From assembly GCF_001277345.1 (NCBI RefSeq), contig NZ_LIUT01000001.1, forward strand, positions 2,448,878 through 2,505,360: a DNA stretch of 56,483 nt, read 5' to 3'. Source of the DNA: Paenibacillus solani. GTDB lineage: Bacteria > Bacillota > Bacilli > Paenibacillales > Paenibacillaceae. Positions 44,901 to 53,960 of the stretch are shown here, in pieces (position 1 is the first letter of the stretch; every line of letters starts with the position of its first letter). Made by a program: the position numbers and the translations under genes. The notes beneath the pieces are model-generated. The model made no database searches, was not told the DNA's origin, and saw only the letters and a list, made by a program, of their open reading frames with translations.

Positions 44901-46732
44901 CTATAAACATTAAAAGTTTTTTGCTCCTCTTGAGTGAGTAACGCATTTAAAAACTGTACATTTATAACTTTACATGTTGTATTTAGTAAGAAAACTGCGC
45001 GCATTAACAAAGAAAATTGATCGTTATTGAACATTCTTTCCACCAAATACAAAGAATTCAATTGTCTTTCATCGTTCATTAATGAGATCAATATCTCATC
45101 CTTCCAGATTGAATCCAAGTTATCGTTATCTAATGCCTCGTTTAAAAAAGTAGATAGCCTCACAACATCCATATCGATCTGGTCATGTATCCATAACCGA
45201 AACATTTTTCGCATTATCAAGCTGTTTCCAATACTACAAAAGAAATCTATTAGTCTGTGATTTTTGGTGAAAGCACTCTGGATTACACGTTTTAATACCC
45301 ATTCTTCATAAACATCATGAGTTAAATAGTATCCGTCAAAGATACTGTCGAAGGCAATGATCTCATCATTTTCAAGTGCACTAATCGCTTCATGGTCATC
45401 GTCTTTCGAAAGAATATAATATGACGTTCCATTGTTCGCATTAACAAAGACCATTTTACAAATAGCAGTTTCACGTCTTAAATGAATATTGTTTTTTGCA
45501 TTCACAATATTTTTGATTTTTTCATTCCATATCCGTTCTTTAAAATCTTCAATTGTTTCATTAAGTTCACCTTGAGAATGCGTGGTATTCATATATACCT
45601 GCAAATAGAATAGATTACACAACAGTATTTTTATTTTATTATCAATGGGCAACGAAATAGTATGTCGACTAAAGATATGTTCCAATTGGCCGATTGTAAT
45701 GTCTTTTACTTCATATTCTTGATACTCTGATAAACGTAAAACGTAATTTATGAAATTATCTTTATAGACCGTTCTAATAGTAAAAATGATTTTCCACCCA
45801 TGGTTCACAAGCAACCATATGATATCTTTTAAAACATCCTTGTTGTTCATTGTAAAAACTTTCTCCACTGAGTCAATAACAAATATTTTCTTGTCGTCAT
45901 TGTTAAACATGCTGAGAAAGTCTTCAAAAGTATAGTCTCCAAACTTCCTGGAGAATTCTGAAATATTTACAGCTTCAAAATCTGTAGCTTTAAATACAAA
46001 AAACGGAATTTCATTTGGAACATTAGTAAAACTGTCTTTAATTAATCCAGATTTTCCAGATCCACCATTTCCAAAAATTATTAGGTACTTACTGTATTCA
46101 TCTCCGATAAATGAGTCTAAGTCAAAATCATCGTGTTCAATTTTAGTAAACGCACCATTATTTTGAATTGTGGAATTTATATTACCTACAATAGTTTTAG
46201 TATGCAATTGTATATGATCTAAGTATCCTTTTATACCTTCATTTGGATTAAAGAAAAAATCCCTTACATGGGTCATTTCAGGACTGAAAAGACTTACTTC
46301 GAAGTTGCTTTTAACTCGCCACTCAATGTTTATACCAAATTGCTTTCCGTGATTTTCGATTTCAGTTTGATACTGAGGTCTGTGCTGTCCTTTTTTTTTA
46401 CTTGAAGCTAGTTCCTTGTTAACATAGAAAAGCATTCGGTTAATATTAGGATAACTCTGTCTTGATTTATCTATCGCAGCTATAAGGTCAGCTTTTCTAT
46501 TAGATAAAGTTATATTGGCATCATAGTATTTTGCTTGAAACCCAATAATATCTTTATCCACTTGAATCATTTCTGTTTCAATACCAGTTTGATTAAAATA
46601 TCTAAAAATACCGAATGGTCTATCAAATTCATGACAAAACAAAATATATGCCAATTGTTCAAATGCGTTTCGAGTATTTCCTGAAAATTTATAATTAAAA
46701 ACATCCCAATTAATGCTAACGTTTTGATACAA
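41981..46732 (-). CDS. Avs-like STAND NTPase with N-terminal PD-(D/E)XK nuclease-like domain
   Basis: A 1583-residue protein. The N-terminal 160 residues look like a Mrr-type PD-(D/E)XK nuclease: Glu25 in NAFEQLAY, IETE at 51-54 and QAK at 66-68 (VDKDIIGFQAKYYD). A STAND/NACHT-like P-loop follows: Walker A GNGGSGKS at 221-228 and Walker B IFVIDS (Asp287). About 1100 residues of helical repeat-like sequence then serve as a sensor region. This layout and length fit antiviral STAND (Avs, AVAST) proteins, especially those with a Mrr-type effector such as Avs4, in which a phage protein triggers DNA cleavage. I start at TTG 46732 because GAGGGGG lies seven bases upstream. It is alone in its transcript. 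Confidence 0.72.
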   Translation of the reverse strand: MYQNVSINWDVFNYKFSGNTRNAFEQLAYILFCHEFDRPFGIFRYFNQTGIETEMIQVDKDIIGFQAKYYDANITLSNRKADLIAAIDKSRQSYPNINRMLFYVNKELASSKKKGQHRPQYQTEIENHGKQFGINIEWRVKSNFEVSLFSPEMTHVRDFFFNPNEGIKGYLDHIQLHTKTIVGNINSTIQNNGAFTKIEHDDFDLDSFIGDEYSKYLIIFGNGGSGKSGLIKDSFTNVPNEIPFFVFKATDFEAVNISEFSRKFGDYTFEDFLSMFNNDDKKIFVIDSVEKVFTMNNKDVLKDIIWLLVNHGWKIIFTIRTVYKDNFINYVLRLSEYQEYEVKDITIGQLEHIFSRHTISLPIDNKIKILLCNLFYLQVYMNTTHSQGELNETIEDFKERIWNEKIKNIVNAKNNIHLRRETAICKMVFVNANNGTSYYILSKDDDHEAISALENDEIIAFDSIFDGYYLTHDVYEEWVLKRVIQSAFTKNHRLIDFFCSIGNSLIMRKMFRLWIHDQIDMDVVRLSTFLNEALDNDNLDSIWKDEILISLMNDERQLNSLYLVERMFNNDQFSLLMRAVFLLNTTCKVINVQFLNALLTQEEQKTFNVYRYTKPSGTGWAFIFKFINDNFDRITWDAKNIMTVTDSLSTWVSNHKTGIETKHAGLIALNFYDIIKSSNHLGYTLRDRKLKSIISVILGSALETHVELTHILQEVIDNQENDHRSKYYDLSTQLLEGVVDSYALCEANPDIVIGLAKCFWKRNDKKSEFPRYNRRDSIEDAFDVNSDTENDFYPTSAHHTPIFQLLRVSPQKAIEFIIDFFNHVTKSYSNSFLGKEYNECSTIYINLPNGKVIEQTASSRLWLMHRGTSTAPNLLESMLMALERWLLFFVKQVDRNQAEGACYELLSKSHTAAITSVVVSAVISYPEKLFEIACILLKTKEVFDFDVERFVQENHANLFRGLPSNKLYDDERIASNNLDFRKKKFEDIILEYQFQKHDLAELEFSERVKTLYQNIDIAFSDITDEDTLSRFVLHRIDLRRMNFDTDAAIEKNGATYIPLVSDLPDDLKEISRITKEQSDTLYKHTPLAIWAKARFENDVQSYYKYSNFEENPLIALEEMKEILSEKNTSDYNYLTRSAPIYVSAVLVRDFPYVLTVDQRENCEQLLTLYSKSTIQQQRNYQIGDGSEAAIASLPIIINGYKQSVQGTLDEPAVILLALLMDVGDLNKVAVKSFSSKAWEICRSHTEQLFAAYIRLKPEYDLNVLVYNGISPIKFLKKKRKIIKNILNSTPSINDLDFSKLNENALLTACMLLSPSKESTYAILKQVGPVTWQYLFQEDHLRDRNVHRSYKLESAYIDWLAKYIFNVPNAHIRLSLIKDFIPYITSSDYMEQLLCEITVLQDNVKQDEVFWDIWDKLYEPIVNLCEKQMENDKSTTRERYYGRGLDEIVTTYALAFPWWNKDMRSWHTLKPHNTIFFKRLATDIGYNPVILYAVSRVLNTIGYNYIEEGLNWLFITIKNNPHLKKIVLQVNTEYYIEEFMRRYTMQYEADIKKYPEVREKVICILSFLVDRGSTSGFMLRESIA

Positions 46733-47093
46733 ACTAATACCCCCTCTAGAAAAGATCAATGCTGTTACATATTTATGTAGACAGCAAATTTCAATTCGAA
46801 TTTAAACGACATATTTCCTGCTTTTGGAACAAGTCAATGTTAAATGATCCCCATTCTAAATAGTAAAAGGCACCTATTTGTTCTTAGAAATAGAAACAAT
46901 AGATGCCTGATTAATAAGAGTAATTAAGTAAATGTAGCTCAGGTACCAATCCCTCACTCACAACATCCATCACTCTGCATGTGTTCAGTCGGTGGAAAGG
47001 ACAACAACCATATTAGCTTTTACTATTAAACCATCAATTTTATCTTGTTCTATTACCTTCCCTATCAATAAATAAGCCTCTCAGCTTCTTGAG
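46733..47093. other. Intergenic region between membrane protein and large NTPase gene
   Basis: No gene seen. AGGCATCTATT pairs imperfectly with AATAGGTGCCT around 46867-46905; on the minus strand TTTTACTATTTA follows, so this is probably the terminator of the membrane-protein gene. The rest presumably holds the promoter of the large NTPase gene. Confidence 0.5.
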
Positions 47094-47855
47094 CTATCTT
47101 CTACTTCTAATTAATACTACATTTGATTTCACATCCATGTTTGCTTCCACATCGGGTAATTTTAATATCAAATCTTCAATTTCCAAAAGGAATTTCTTCT
47201 TTATATTACTTTCAATCATGAAAAAATCTTGACCCATATGAATAATTTTTTTATAAGTACCCACTGCTAGCGCAATAAAAAAGCTTACACCCATTAAAGC
47301 TGCAATAAGTAAGATTACCTGATTAATATCATCATTTTTTATTCCTTTGAATAGGAATATAATAGATTGAGACCATGCAGGAATAAATAACGCAATAAAT
47401 ATACTTGGTGCTAAAAAAGAAGGCGTTTTGCTACGCTGGATCTCTTTTTCCAAAAAAATAATCATTTTTTCAAGCTTCTCTTTTGAATAGACATTCTTTG
47501 ATTCAAGATAGGTTATTAGCATCTGGGTCTGCATGGTATCAAAATCCGCTGTTCGCCATATTCCTTTTTTCACATCAATACCATAATGCTTGCGTAAAAC
47601 AACCTTCGCTCTCCTACTAATATTTGCAACAATTAATATTGATAAAAAAAGCGCTACTACAAATACAATAGTAAAGTATTTAGCAACTTCAATACCAATA
47701 ATAAGTAACGGTAGAGTAAAAATCATTAAATATCCTGATGACAATAACACAATTAATAAATATGTATTTAAAGAATATGTTAATTTCATGTATTTAAAGA
47801 CTAAAGAATACACCGTAAGATTTTCCTTGTAGTAATTTATGAGTTCATCTAACAT
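47094..47855 (-). CDS. Four-span membrane protein of unknown function
   Basis: A 253-residue membrane protein that I do not recognise. Two hydrophobic spans lie at about 28-50 and 55-78 (NTYLLIVLLSSGYLMIFTLPLLIIG, YFTIVFVVALFLSILIVA), then a soluble stretch of about 70 residues (HYGIDVKKGIWRTADFDTMQTQMLITYLESKNVYSKEKLEKMIIFLEKEIQ) with coiled-coil character, then two more spans at about 150-200, and a short soluble tail. It sits upstream of the large NTPase with a terminator between and shares its A+T-rich composition. Membrane effectors are common in defence loci, but nothing else links it to the NTPase. Confidence 0.55.
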   Translation of the reverse strand: MLDELINYYKENLTVYSLVFKYMKLTYSLNTYLLIVLLSSGYLMIFTLPLLIIGIEVAKYFTIVFVVALFLSILIVANISRRAKVVLRKHYGIDVKKGIWRTADFDTMQTQMLITYLESKNVYSKEKLEKMIIFLEKEIQRSKTPSFLAPSIFIALFIPAWSQSIIFLFKGIKNDDINQVILLIAALMGVSFFIALAVGTYKKIIHMGQDFFMIESNIKKKFLLEIEDLILKLPDVEANMDVKSNVVLIRSRR

Positions 47856-48018
47856 TTTTTACAGTTCACCTTCACCTTAATAATTCAGAAATGATCCTTT
47901 ACATTTTTCAATTCGACAAAATCCCTATTTATTCCTGCTACTATTTAATACTAATCTTGTTTTTCAAATTATGAGCCCCCAAGAAATCAGGAGGCTCCCC
48001 CCTTCATTTGTCTTGAAA

Positions 48019-49524
48019 TCACCTATAACAAACCGTCAATTCCACCTGATGTCCTTCCCGATTATACACAATCCGCTCCACCAGCTTCTTCAACGCCCGT
48101 TTCTTCTCTTCACTACTCACTGCTTCACTCCACAACTTCCTAAACTGCCCAATCCGCTTAACGATCTGCTCCACAGTAGGGTAATTACCTTCATCTACTA
48201 CTACCTTCCGCAAATCCTTCAACTCTTCCTCCAGCTTCTGTATCTGCCTTGATCGAACAGCCTTTCGCTCTAAAAACACTTGCTTCGTTATCATCTCCTC
48301 TTCATAAGATTCATGCAGCTTGTCCAGCGCCCGCTTCTGCTTTTTCAATTCCTGCTCTTTGACCTCGATTATCACCTGAGTATCATTGTAACGGCTCCGA
48401 TGCAACTCATTTCCCGCAGAATGTTCGGATCTACATGAATAATCCGATCATACAGAGCATTAAAAAAATCGGCATCCATTACTTTGCCACGCTGTTCACA
48501 TTTGCTGCCATTTTTGTACTGGTCATAGCACAATGCACTCCAGTGCTATCCCTGCTTCTTATTCTCTCCCACCCGGAACCTCATCCATGGACCGCATTTT
48601 TTACAATAAAGCAAACTTGACAAAAGAAAAATGTTTACGTCTTGAATTGGGATTCAACATGCGATTCTTAAGCAGCCGCTCCATAATCGCTTCATGTTCT
48701 TCCGGTGTTTTCAGCTTTTCATGAGTTTCCATGACTTTAATCCGCTCTTCTTCGGGAACCTTTTCCAACTGACCACGTTTGGAACGGCTTTAACCATAAG
48801 TGATGTAACCCAAATGGATCTCGCCTTGCAAGCAACCGTTGAACCGTAATATTTGACCAGCCCTTGTTTCTTTCCATCAGGCTTAATGTAGTATGGCGTG
48901 GGTATCTTGTTATCCGTCAACCAAATGGCAATATGACCAAGGTTTGTTCCATTAAGATATTTCTCTACAATCGCTCGATAAATCGGACGCTTCGTTTCAT
49001 CGACCAGTACCGACCTTGTGTTCTTATCATAATAGTATGGAAACGGTGGCTTTCCGTTTGTACACATGCCTTTCTTCGCTCCAGCCTCTTTGCCCTGCTT
49101 CATTCTTCGCTTAATCGTTTTGTACTCTATTCGAGCAAAAATGGACATGAAATCAAAGGATACATCGTCATTGTCTATTTCCAGATCGTATATCTTGTTC
49201 GGTGTAATTATTACCGTCTCTGAGTTCAAAAACGTATCTTTTATGAGTGCCCAATCCTTGTTTTCTCTCCGACCCAAACGGTCAATGTCCATGACAACTA
49301 CTCCATCATAGAGCTGGTCTTCAACATTTCTATGTAACTTCTGCATTTCTTTCCCGAGACTCAATCTTTTCCCCAGAGGCCACTTCTTCGTATAGCCTAT
49401 AGGTCCAATTCCGATTCTCTACCAAGGCCAGAAGAGTATCCCTAAGCTTCGAGAGAACGTCTTCAAACTCACCATCGTCCCCGTGATTTTCTTAAATAAA
49501 CGGCTACGTGTTTAATTGTTTTGC
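48019..49524 (-). pseudogene. Decayed large serine recombinase
   Basis: Fragments in different frames together describe one large serine recombinase. The catalytic start reads VAVYLRKSRG near 49500, then EDVLSKLRDTLLALVENRNWTYRLYEEVASGEKIESR in a second frame, then VVVMDIDRLGRRENKDW and a recombinase domain with GKPPFPYYYDKNTRSVLVDE in a third (48711-49364). A zinc-ribbon region follows (KCGPWMRFRVGENKKQG, then an in-frame stop, then CYDQYKNGSKCEQRGKVMD), and last the coiled-coil tail at 48019-48405. At least two frame changes and one stop codon break it. Such recombinases integrate phages and cassettes, so this is probably the relic of what brought part of the island. Confidence 0.82.
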
Positions 49525-49532
49525 TTACAAAA

Positions 49533-49555
49533 TGTAGCGTTACGCTATCGCTACA
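49533..49555. repeat. Inverted repeat just upstream of the dead recombinase
   Basis: TGTAGCG and CGCTACA (9-base spacer) form a perfect 7-base inverted repeat, and the spacer holds TAGCGTTACGCTA, itself a 5-3-5 palindrome. Its position directly upstream of the recombinase start suits an operator or an attachment-site core. Confidence 0.45.
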
Positions 49556-49886
49556 CTAAAAGATAGTCCTATAGTCATGACTCTGTATGTATTTTCCTTT
49601 AAACCTGTTATAAGATGTAATAACGATTAATCTTATGATTTGATGATGAGAAGAAACTAAACAGCATATGCCTTACAACTCACATAGAACACTGTCAGAT
49701 TATTGGGTATTGGGATTACATGATAAATAGGAAAACAGACTTTTTTACGCTTAGCCAGTTCATGAGGGTTTGCTTGGGCATGGAATGTGCGATTCATTTC
49801 ATCCGGAGAATGAGTAGTTCTGAAGGAGATTCGGGATTTGTATTTGAATTATTGTCTATTGAATTTCTCACAGGAAGGAAAATAAA
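49556..49886. other. Intergenic region between dead recombinase and HEPN operon
   Basis: No intact gene. I see a short frame starting MRVCLGMECAIHFI near 49762 that weakly recalls an Rrf2-type N terminus but has no supporting continuation. The last 20 bases hold the GGAAGGAAAA ribosome binding site of the HEPN protein. Confidence 0.4.
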
Positions 49887-50828
49887 ATGAAAGAAAATCT
49901 AAGTCGTTGTTTCGTAGTTGAGATACATGCTATTTTGTTTGGAGTTGATGACAAAATATTTGATATTATTCTTATAAACGACTATCAAATAGAACGAATG
50001 TCTTTGGTCCCAAACATATCCCATTTAGATAAATTTTTTAATGTGAATGCAATAGAGCTGAGAAGAAATTATAATTCTGCTGCTATAGATGATTTTCTTA
50101 ATGTTGCTTGTGTAACCAAAAAGCTCCAAGTTGATCTTTCACCCCAACATCCTAATGACACTATTGAAGCGCTTCATCAATTAATTGCAAATGAGTTAAT
50201 TATTTTGGATAATCAAATTAGAGGAATACGACTATTAACAGAGTACGCCATTCGATTTAAAGAATTTGTCTATAATATCTATTCAAAGACATCAGACAAT
50301 ACTATAACATTATATTTGCAAGGAAAAACACCAATTCAAGAGGCTTATTCCCGTTCAATTAACTCTTCTCTAACAAATGAAGATAAAGAGTATATTAATG
50401 AAACTTTAGCCACAATTAAATTGCCATTTAGAGATCAGCATTTAAATCACTGTCACTTACTTTATGACTTGTCATTTCATCAGCTTACTTATTCAAATGC
50501 TCTCTTGTTATTAATAACATGCTTAGAAATGTTATTCTTGAAAAAAGGCGATTCAAAAAAAGTAGAATTATCTAAACGCTGTGCTATCTTCATTAGTCAA
50601 GATCAACAAGAACAATTAATAATATTTTCCGAACTTAAAAATCTGTACAAAAAAAGATCGGATTTCGTTCATGAAGGGAAAATAAACGTACATGAGAAAG
50701 ATATAATTTACCTTCGTAATTGTGTTAGAAAGTCCATTTTAAAATATTTTGGATGCGCTAAAAATAAACAAACTATACTTAGAGAATTAATGAACGAAAT
50801 TAAGTCATGTGATTATTTCCCTGTGTAA
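49887..50828 (+). CDS. HEPN-motif protein (first of two), ApeA-like C terminus
   Basis: A 313-residue protein of unknown family with a C-terminal HEPN-like RNase motif: R257-x4-H262 in LYKKRSDFVHEGK, followed by YLRNCVRKSILKYF, the usual closing helix of ApeA-type HEPN domains. The preceding HQLTYSNALLLLITCLEMLFL helix is also typical. The N-terminal 100 residues look like an alpha/beta domain. In known systems such HEPN domains cut RNA and shut down phage-infected cells. It is followed, on the same strand, by the helicase gene after about 120 bases and then by a second HEPN-motif protein, an arrangement that I do not match to a named system. Confidence 0.7.
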   Translation: MKENLSRCFVVEIHAILFGVDDKIFDIILINDYQIERMSLVPNISHLDKFFNVNAIELRRNYNSAAIDDFLNVACVTKKLQVDLSPQHPNDTIEALHQLIANELIILDNQIRGIRLLTEYAIRFKEFVYNIYSKTSDNTITLYLQGKTPIQEAYSRSINSSLTNEDKEYINETLATIKLPFRDQHLNHCHLLYDLSFHQLTYSNALLLLITCLEMLFLKKGDSKKVELSKRCAIFISQDQQEQLIIFSELKNLYKKRSDFVHEGKINVHEKDIIYLRNCVRKSILKYFGCAKNKQTILRELMNEIKSCDYFPV

Positions 50829-50948
50829 TTAGCATGTCAACTTATGAGTTGTTGAGTCATTTATCTATTTTAAAAATTGCATTCCTAAGTTTTGAATTTT
50901 TCTAATTGACATCCATTATCCTAATTATCACTTAAAATGGAGGGCACC

Positions 50949-53915
50949 TTGCTAACTAAAAATCTGCTGCACTATTATTTAGAATGCCTAAAGTATGAGA
51001 GTTATTTTTCAATTGAGCTTAAACAGAATGAGCTATCTCTTTCTCAGATTAATCCAGAGGAATTAGATAAAGCACTTGAATACTATGAAAAGATCAGCAA
51101 GCATTTAAAAGATGATCATACCCTAATGTTCGGCTACCCATTATTGCGAAAAGGACAAGGTGAAAAAACTACATATTTGCCATTGTTTTTATGGAGTAAT
51201 TCGACCTTTTTATCGGATTGTAATTTATTTAAAGTAGATCATCTCGGATTTCATCAAGAATTAATTAAACCTATCACTGATAAAAGTTCTATTGATACCA
51301 TACATAAGCTAAAGGAACAATTTGCTGCATCCCCTAAATCCTTTTTGGAAGATAAGCAGAATCTGCAAAAGCTGTTGGACTATACTGAATACGATATGAA
51401 CAAAATTGTTCCAAATTACGTAATTGTCCAAGCTGCTAATAAAAGTGCAAGCAACTACCTTATTGTTAATGAAATACAAGCAATACTAGAAGGTAAGTTT
51501 CAACCAAGTACTGTACTTAACAGTTTCCTTACACATAGCTTTGCATTGCCACATCCATACATCCAGAGAGCTCCACTACATATCGTTCCAAGTAATTATC
51601 CTCAAAACGTTGCAATTTCAGATATTCAAAATACAGTGAGCATTATCAAAGGACCGCCTGGTACGGGAAAAACTCAAACTATTATAAATTTAATAGCAAA
51701 TCAAGTCGACCGGCAAGAAACATGTGCCGTGGCCAGTACAAATAATCAAGCGGTAGACAATATTGCCGAAAAGTTGGAAGGAGCAGGAATTAATCGACAT
51801 TTTTTTGGTTTTGTTCGCTTGGGTAATCTTTCTCACAACAAAAAAGAATCTTTTAAAATACGAAATACAATTGAACGTATGAAGGAAGAAATCCAAGCCT
51901 TATTGCCTGATGAAACCTATATTGCGTATACAATGAAAAGTCAGACGTTACTGGAGCGAATCAATCAAGCCGAAGGCACTGAGCAACAGATGATTGATAT
52001 GACAAATACAATCAATCACCTTCAACAGTTGATTGGTGTTTTGAATGACCGTCTACGCCTACACCACTTGACGACCATGAAAAAGGACTTTGAAGAACTC
52101 TCCATCTCCAACGAAAAAATTGAACAGCGATTACGTGAACTTGTAGACGAGCCTTCACATCTATTTGGCAGTGATATTTTTCGTAAGTTCCGCTCCTTTG
52201 TCGCAGGGAAAATTGATGCCTACATGAAAAGACGTGTTAAAAAATATTTACGCTCAATCGATGCCCCCCATTTGTGGGAGTACATCGATATCACAAGTCC
52301 GACACATTCGCTTGCCCTTTGCGAAGAGATTGTTAAAGTCATTAACTTGGAGCATCGACTTAAACAATACAAGGTTGAACTTTTGCAATTGCAACATCAA
52401 AAGAAAGAGCAACCTTACAACTTACAGACACTGTATAAAGAGAAGAACGGAATTGATCTAATAATCATTCGTTCACAGTGGCTTCGCAAAGCAAAAACGA
52501 TTTTAGAGGATGCAAAAGAAATGAGAAACATTGAAAACCTCCTCAAAGAGCTCAATCAAGACGGTAGAATTCGCCAAACTGCGTCTGCTTTCTCTTCCTT
52601 TGTTAAGTTGTTTCCTGTTCTTTTAGTGAGTAGTTTATCAGCTCGGAGTTGTATTCCATATGGAACCTCATTAGACCTAGTCATTATAGATGAATCGTCA
52701 CAATGTTCAATCCCAAGTGTATTTTCTCTATTGCAATCTGCTAGGAGAGCTTGCTTTTTCGGTGATATCCATCAATTGAGTCACATCGTTTCGTTGGAAG
52801 ATCGACTCAGCAAAACTTTATTCAATAATTATGCTTCTGGCATTGAATTAACGCCTTACTGCTTTCGCAACGTCTCAGCATTTGAAAGAGCAGAGCAAGC
52901 ATGTCAACACAGCGAATACGGAAAATATTTACTAAACTACCACTATCGCTGTATCCCATCCATTGCTTCGTTTAGCAATAACAATTTTTACCGTGGACGT
53001 TTACGAATGATACGTCAAGAACCAGAGAGAAGACCTTATCATACTGGAATTTTCTCGAAAAATGTGTACGGAACCGTTTATGGAACATATAACCCGCAGG
53101 AATTAAACGAAATCAAATCAATTGTAGCCGAACTGGAAAGTAATGGTGTTACCCAAATCGGCATTGTAACGCCGTTTGCTGCTCAGAAAAAAAAACTGAT
53201 TCAAGCCTTTCGCAATAATTCTAATATTAAGGTGGGGACGGTCCATACGTTTCAAGGCGGGGAATGTCAAGCCATTATATTCAGTACGGTTATTTCAAAT
53301 GGCTCGACTCCTTTTCAAATTGATTTTGTGCAAAATAGTTACCGTTTAATCAATGTTGCCCTGACTCGAGCATTGGATTACTTTATTCTTGTAGGCGATT
53401 TATCTAAGATCGACAACGGTCAAGGCTATTTGACCAAGCTAAGCCATTATATTTATACCATAGAAGCAAGCAACTTCCACCGCCCTGCAATCGAATTGTC
53501 AATTGAATTTAACCAAATTATTCAGCAAGAGAGTCGTAAAGCACTTATGCATCAGGGAGAACGAATGATTTTTAACAAGCTGCAAATTTTCCTTGGCGGC
53601 ATGCCGTTGATTGTCTTTCCGAAAGTGCCCATCAAAGATGTATTATCCATCAACTTCGAGCTTGACAATACACTAAAATTATATTATTTCACCAGCCATA
53701 TGGACTTTGTCATCTATGAAAGAGAATCACTTCAACCACTCTGTTCTATTGAATATGATGGGGATTTTCATAGACGAGATGCAAAGACGATTGAGAATGA
53801 CGCAAAGAAAGACAGGCTGTGCAGATATACGGAATTCCAACTATTTCGTATAGCCTCCAACGATGAAACAGAGGGATGGGAGAAGTTGAAAACCTATTTG
53901 AACTCTTTTGCTTAG
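50949..53915 (+). CDS. SF1 helicase of UPF1/DNA2 type with C-terminal PD-(D/E)XK-like (DUF2726-type) domain
   Basis: A 988-residue helicase. Walker A GPPGTGKT is at residues 235-242, followed by CAVASTNNQAVDNI (motif Ia); Walker B LVIIDESS has Asp581, with CFFGDIHQLSHI (motif III); motifs V and VI are VGTVHTFQGGECQAIIFSTV and RLINVALTRALDYFILVGD. A coiled-coil insertion of about 200 residues lies between Ia and Walker B. The C terminus carries IEYDGDFHRRD (935-944) and NDAKKDRLC, a DUF2726-type PD-(D/E)XK layout, so it could unwind and cut nucleic acid. GGAGGG lies before a TTG at 50949; the ATG at 50937 lacks a site. It is flanked by two HEPN-motif genes on the same strand. Confidence 0.82.
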   Translation: MLTKNLLHYYLECLKYESYFSIELKQNELSLSQINPEELDKALEYYEKISKHLKDDHTLMFGYPLLRKGQGEKTTYLPLFLWSNSTFLSDCNLFKVDHLGFHQELIKPITDKSSIDTIHKLKEQFAASPKSFLEDKQNLQKLLDYTEYDMNKIVPNYVIVQAANKSASNYLIVNEIQAILEGKFQPSTVLNSFLTHSFALPHPYIQRAPLHIVPSNYPQNVAISDIQNTVSIIKGPPGTGKTQTIINLIANQVDRQETCAVASTNNQAVDNIAEKLEGAGINRHFFGFVRLGNLSHNKKESFKIRNTIERMKEEIQALLPDETYIAYTMKSQTLLERINQAEGTEQQMIDMTNTINHLQQLIGVLNDRLRLHHLTTMKKDFEELSISNEKIEQRLRELVDEPSHLFGSDIFRKFRSFVAGKIDAYMKRRVKKYLRSIDAPHLWEYIDITSPTHSLALCEEIVKVINLEHRLKQYKVELLQLQHQKKEQPYNLQTLYKEKNGIDLIIIRSQWLRKAKTILEDAKEMRNIENLLKELNQDGRIRQTASAFSSFVKLFPVLLVSSLSARSCIPYGTSLDLVIIDESSQCSIPSVFSLLQSARRACFFGDIHQLSHIVSLEDRLSKTLFNNYASGIELTPYCFRNVSAFERAEQACQHSEYGKYLLNYHYRCIPSIASFSNNNFYRGRLRMIRQEPERRPYHTGIFSKNVYGTVYGTYNPQELNEIKSIVAELESNGVTQIGIVTPFAAQKKKLIQAFRNNSNIKVGTVHTFQGGECQAIIFSTVISNGSTPFQIDFVQNSYRLINVALTRALDYFILVGDLSKIDNGQGYLTKLSHYIYTIEASNFHRPAIELSIEFNQIIQQESRKALMHQGERMIFNKLQIFLGGMPLIVFPKVPIKDVLSINFELDNTLKLYYFTSHMDFVIYERESLQPLCSIEYDGDFHRRDAKTIENDAKKDRLCRYTEFQLFRIASNDETEGWEKLKTYLNSFA

Positions 53916-53960
53916 AGTACCTAAACTAACTGAATGATAAAATGAAAGGATTACAGTAAA

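Noticed and set aside
47971..48252. 93-codon plus-strand frame
   Set aside because: It is antisense to the coiled-coil tail of the dead serine recombinase.
49762..49886. Short frame resembling an Rrf2-type N terminus
   Set aside because: Only about 15 residues look similar, and no winged-helix sequence follows; too little to call a remnant.
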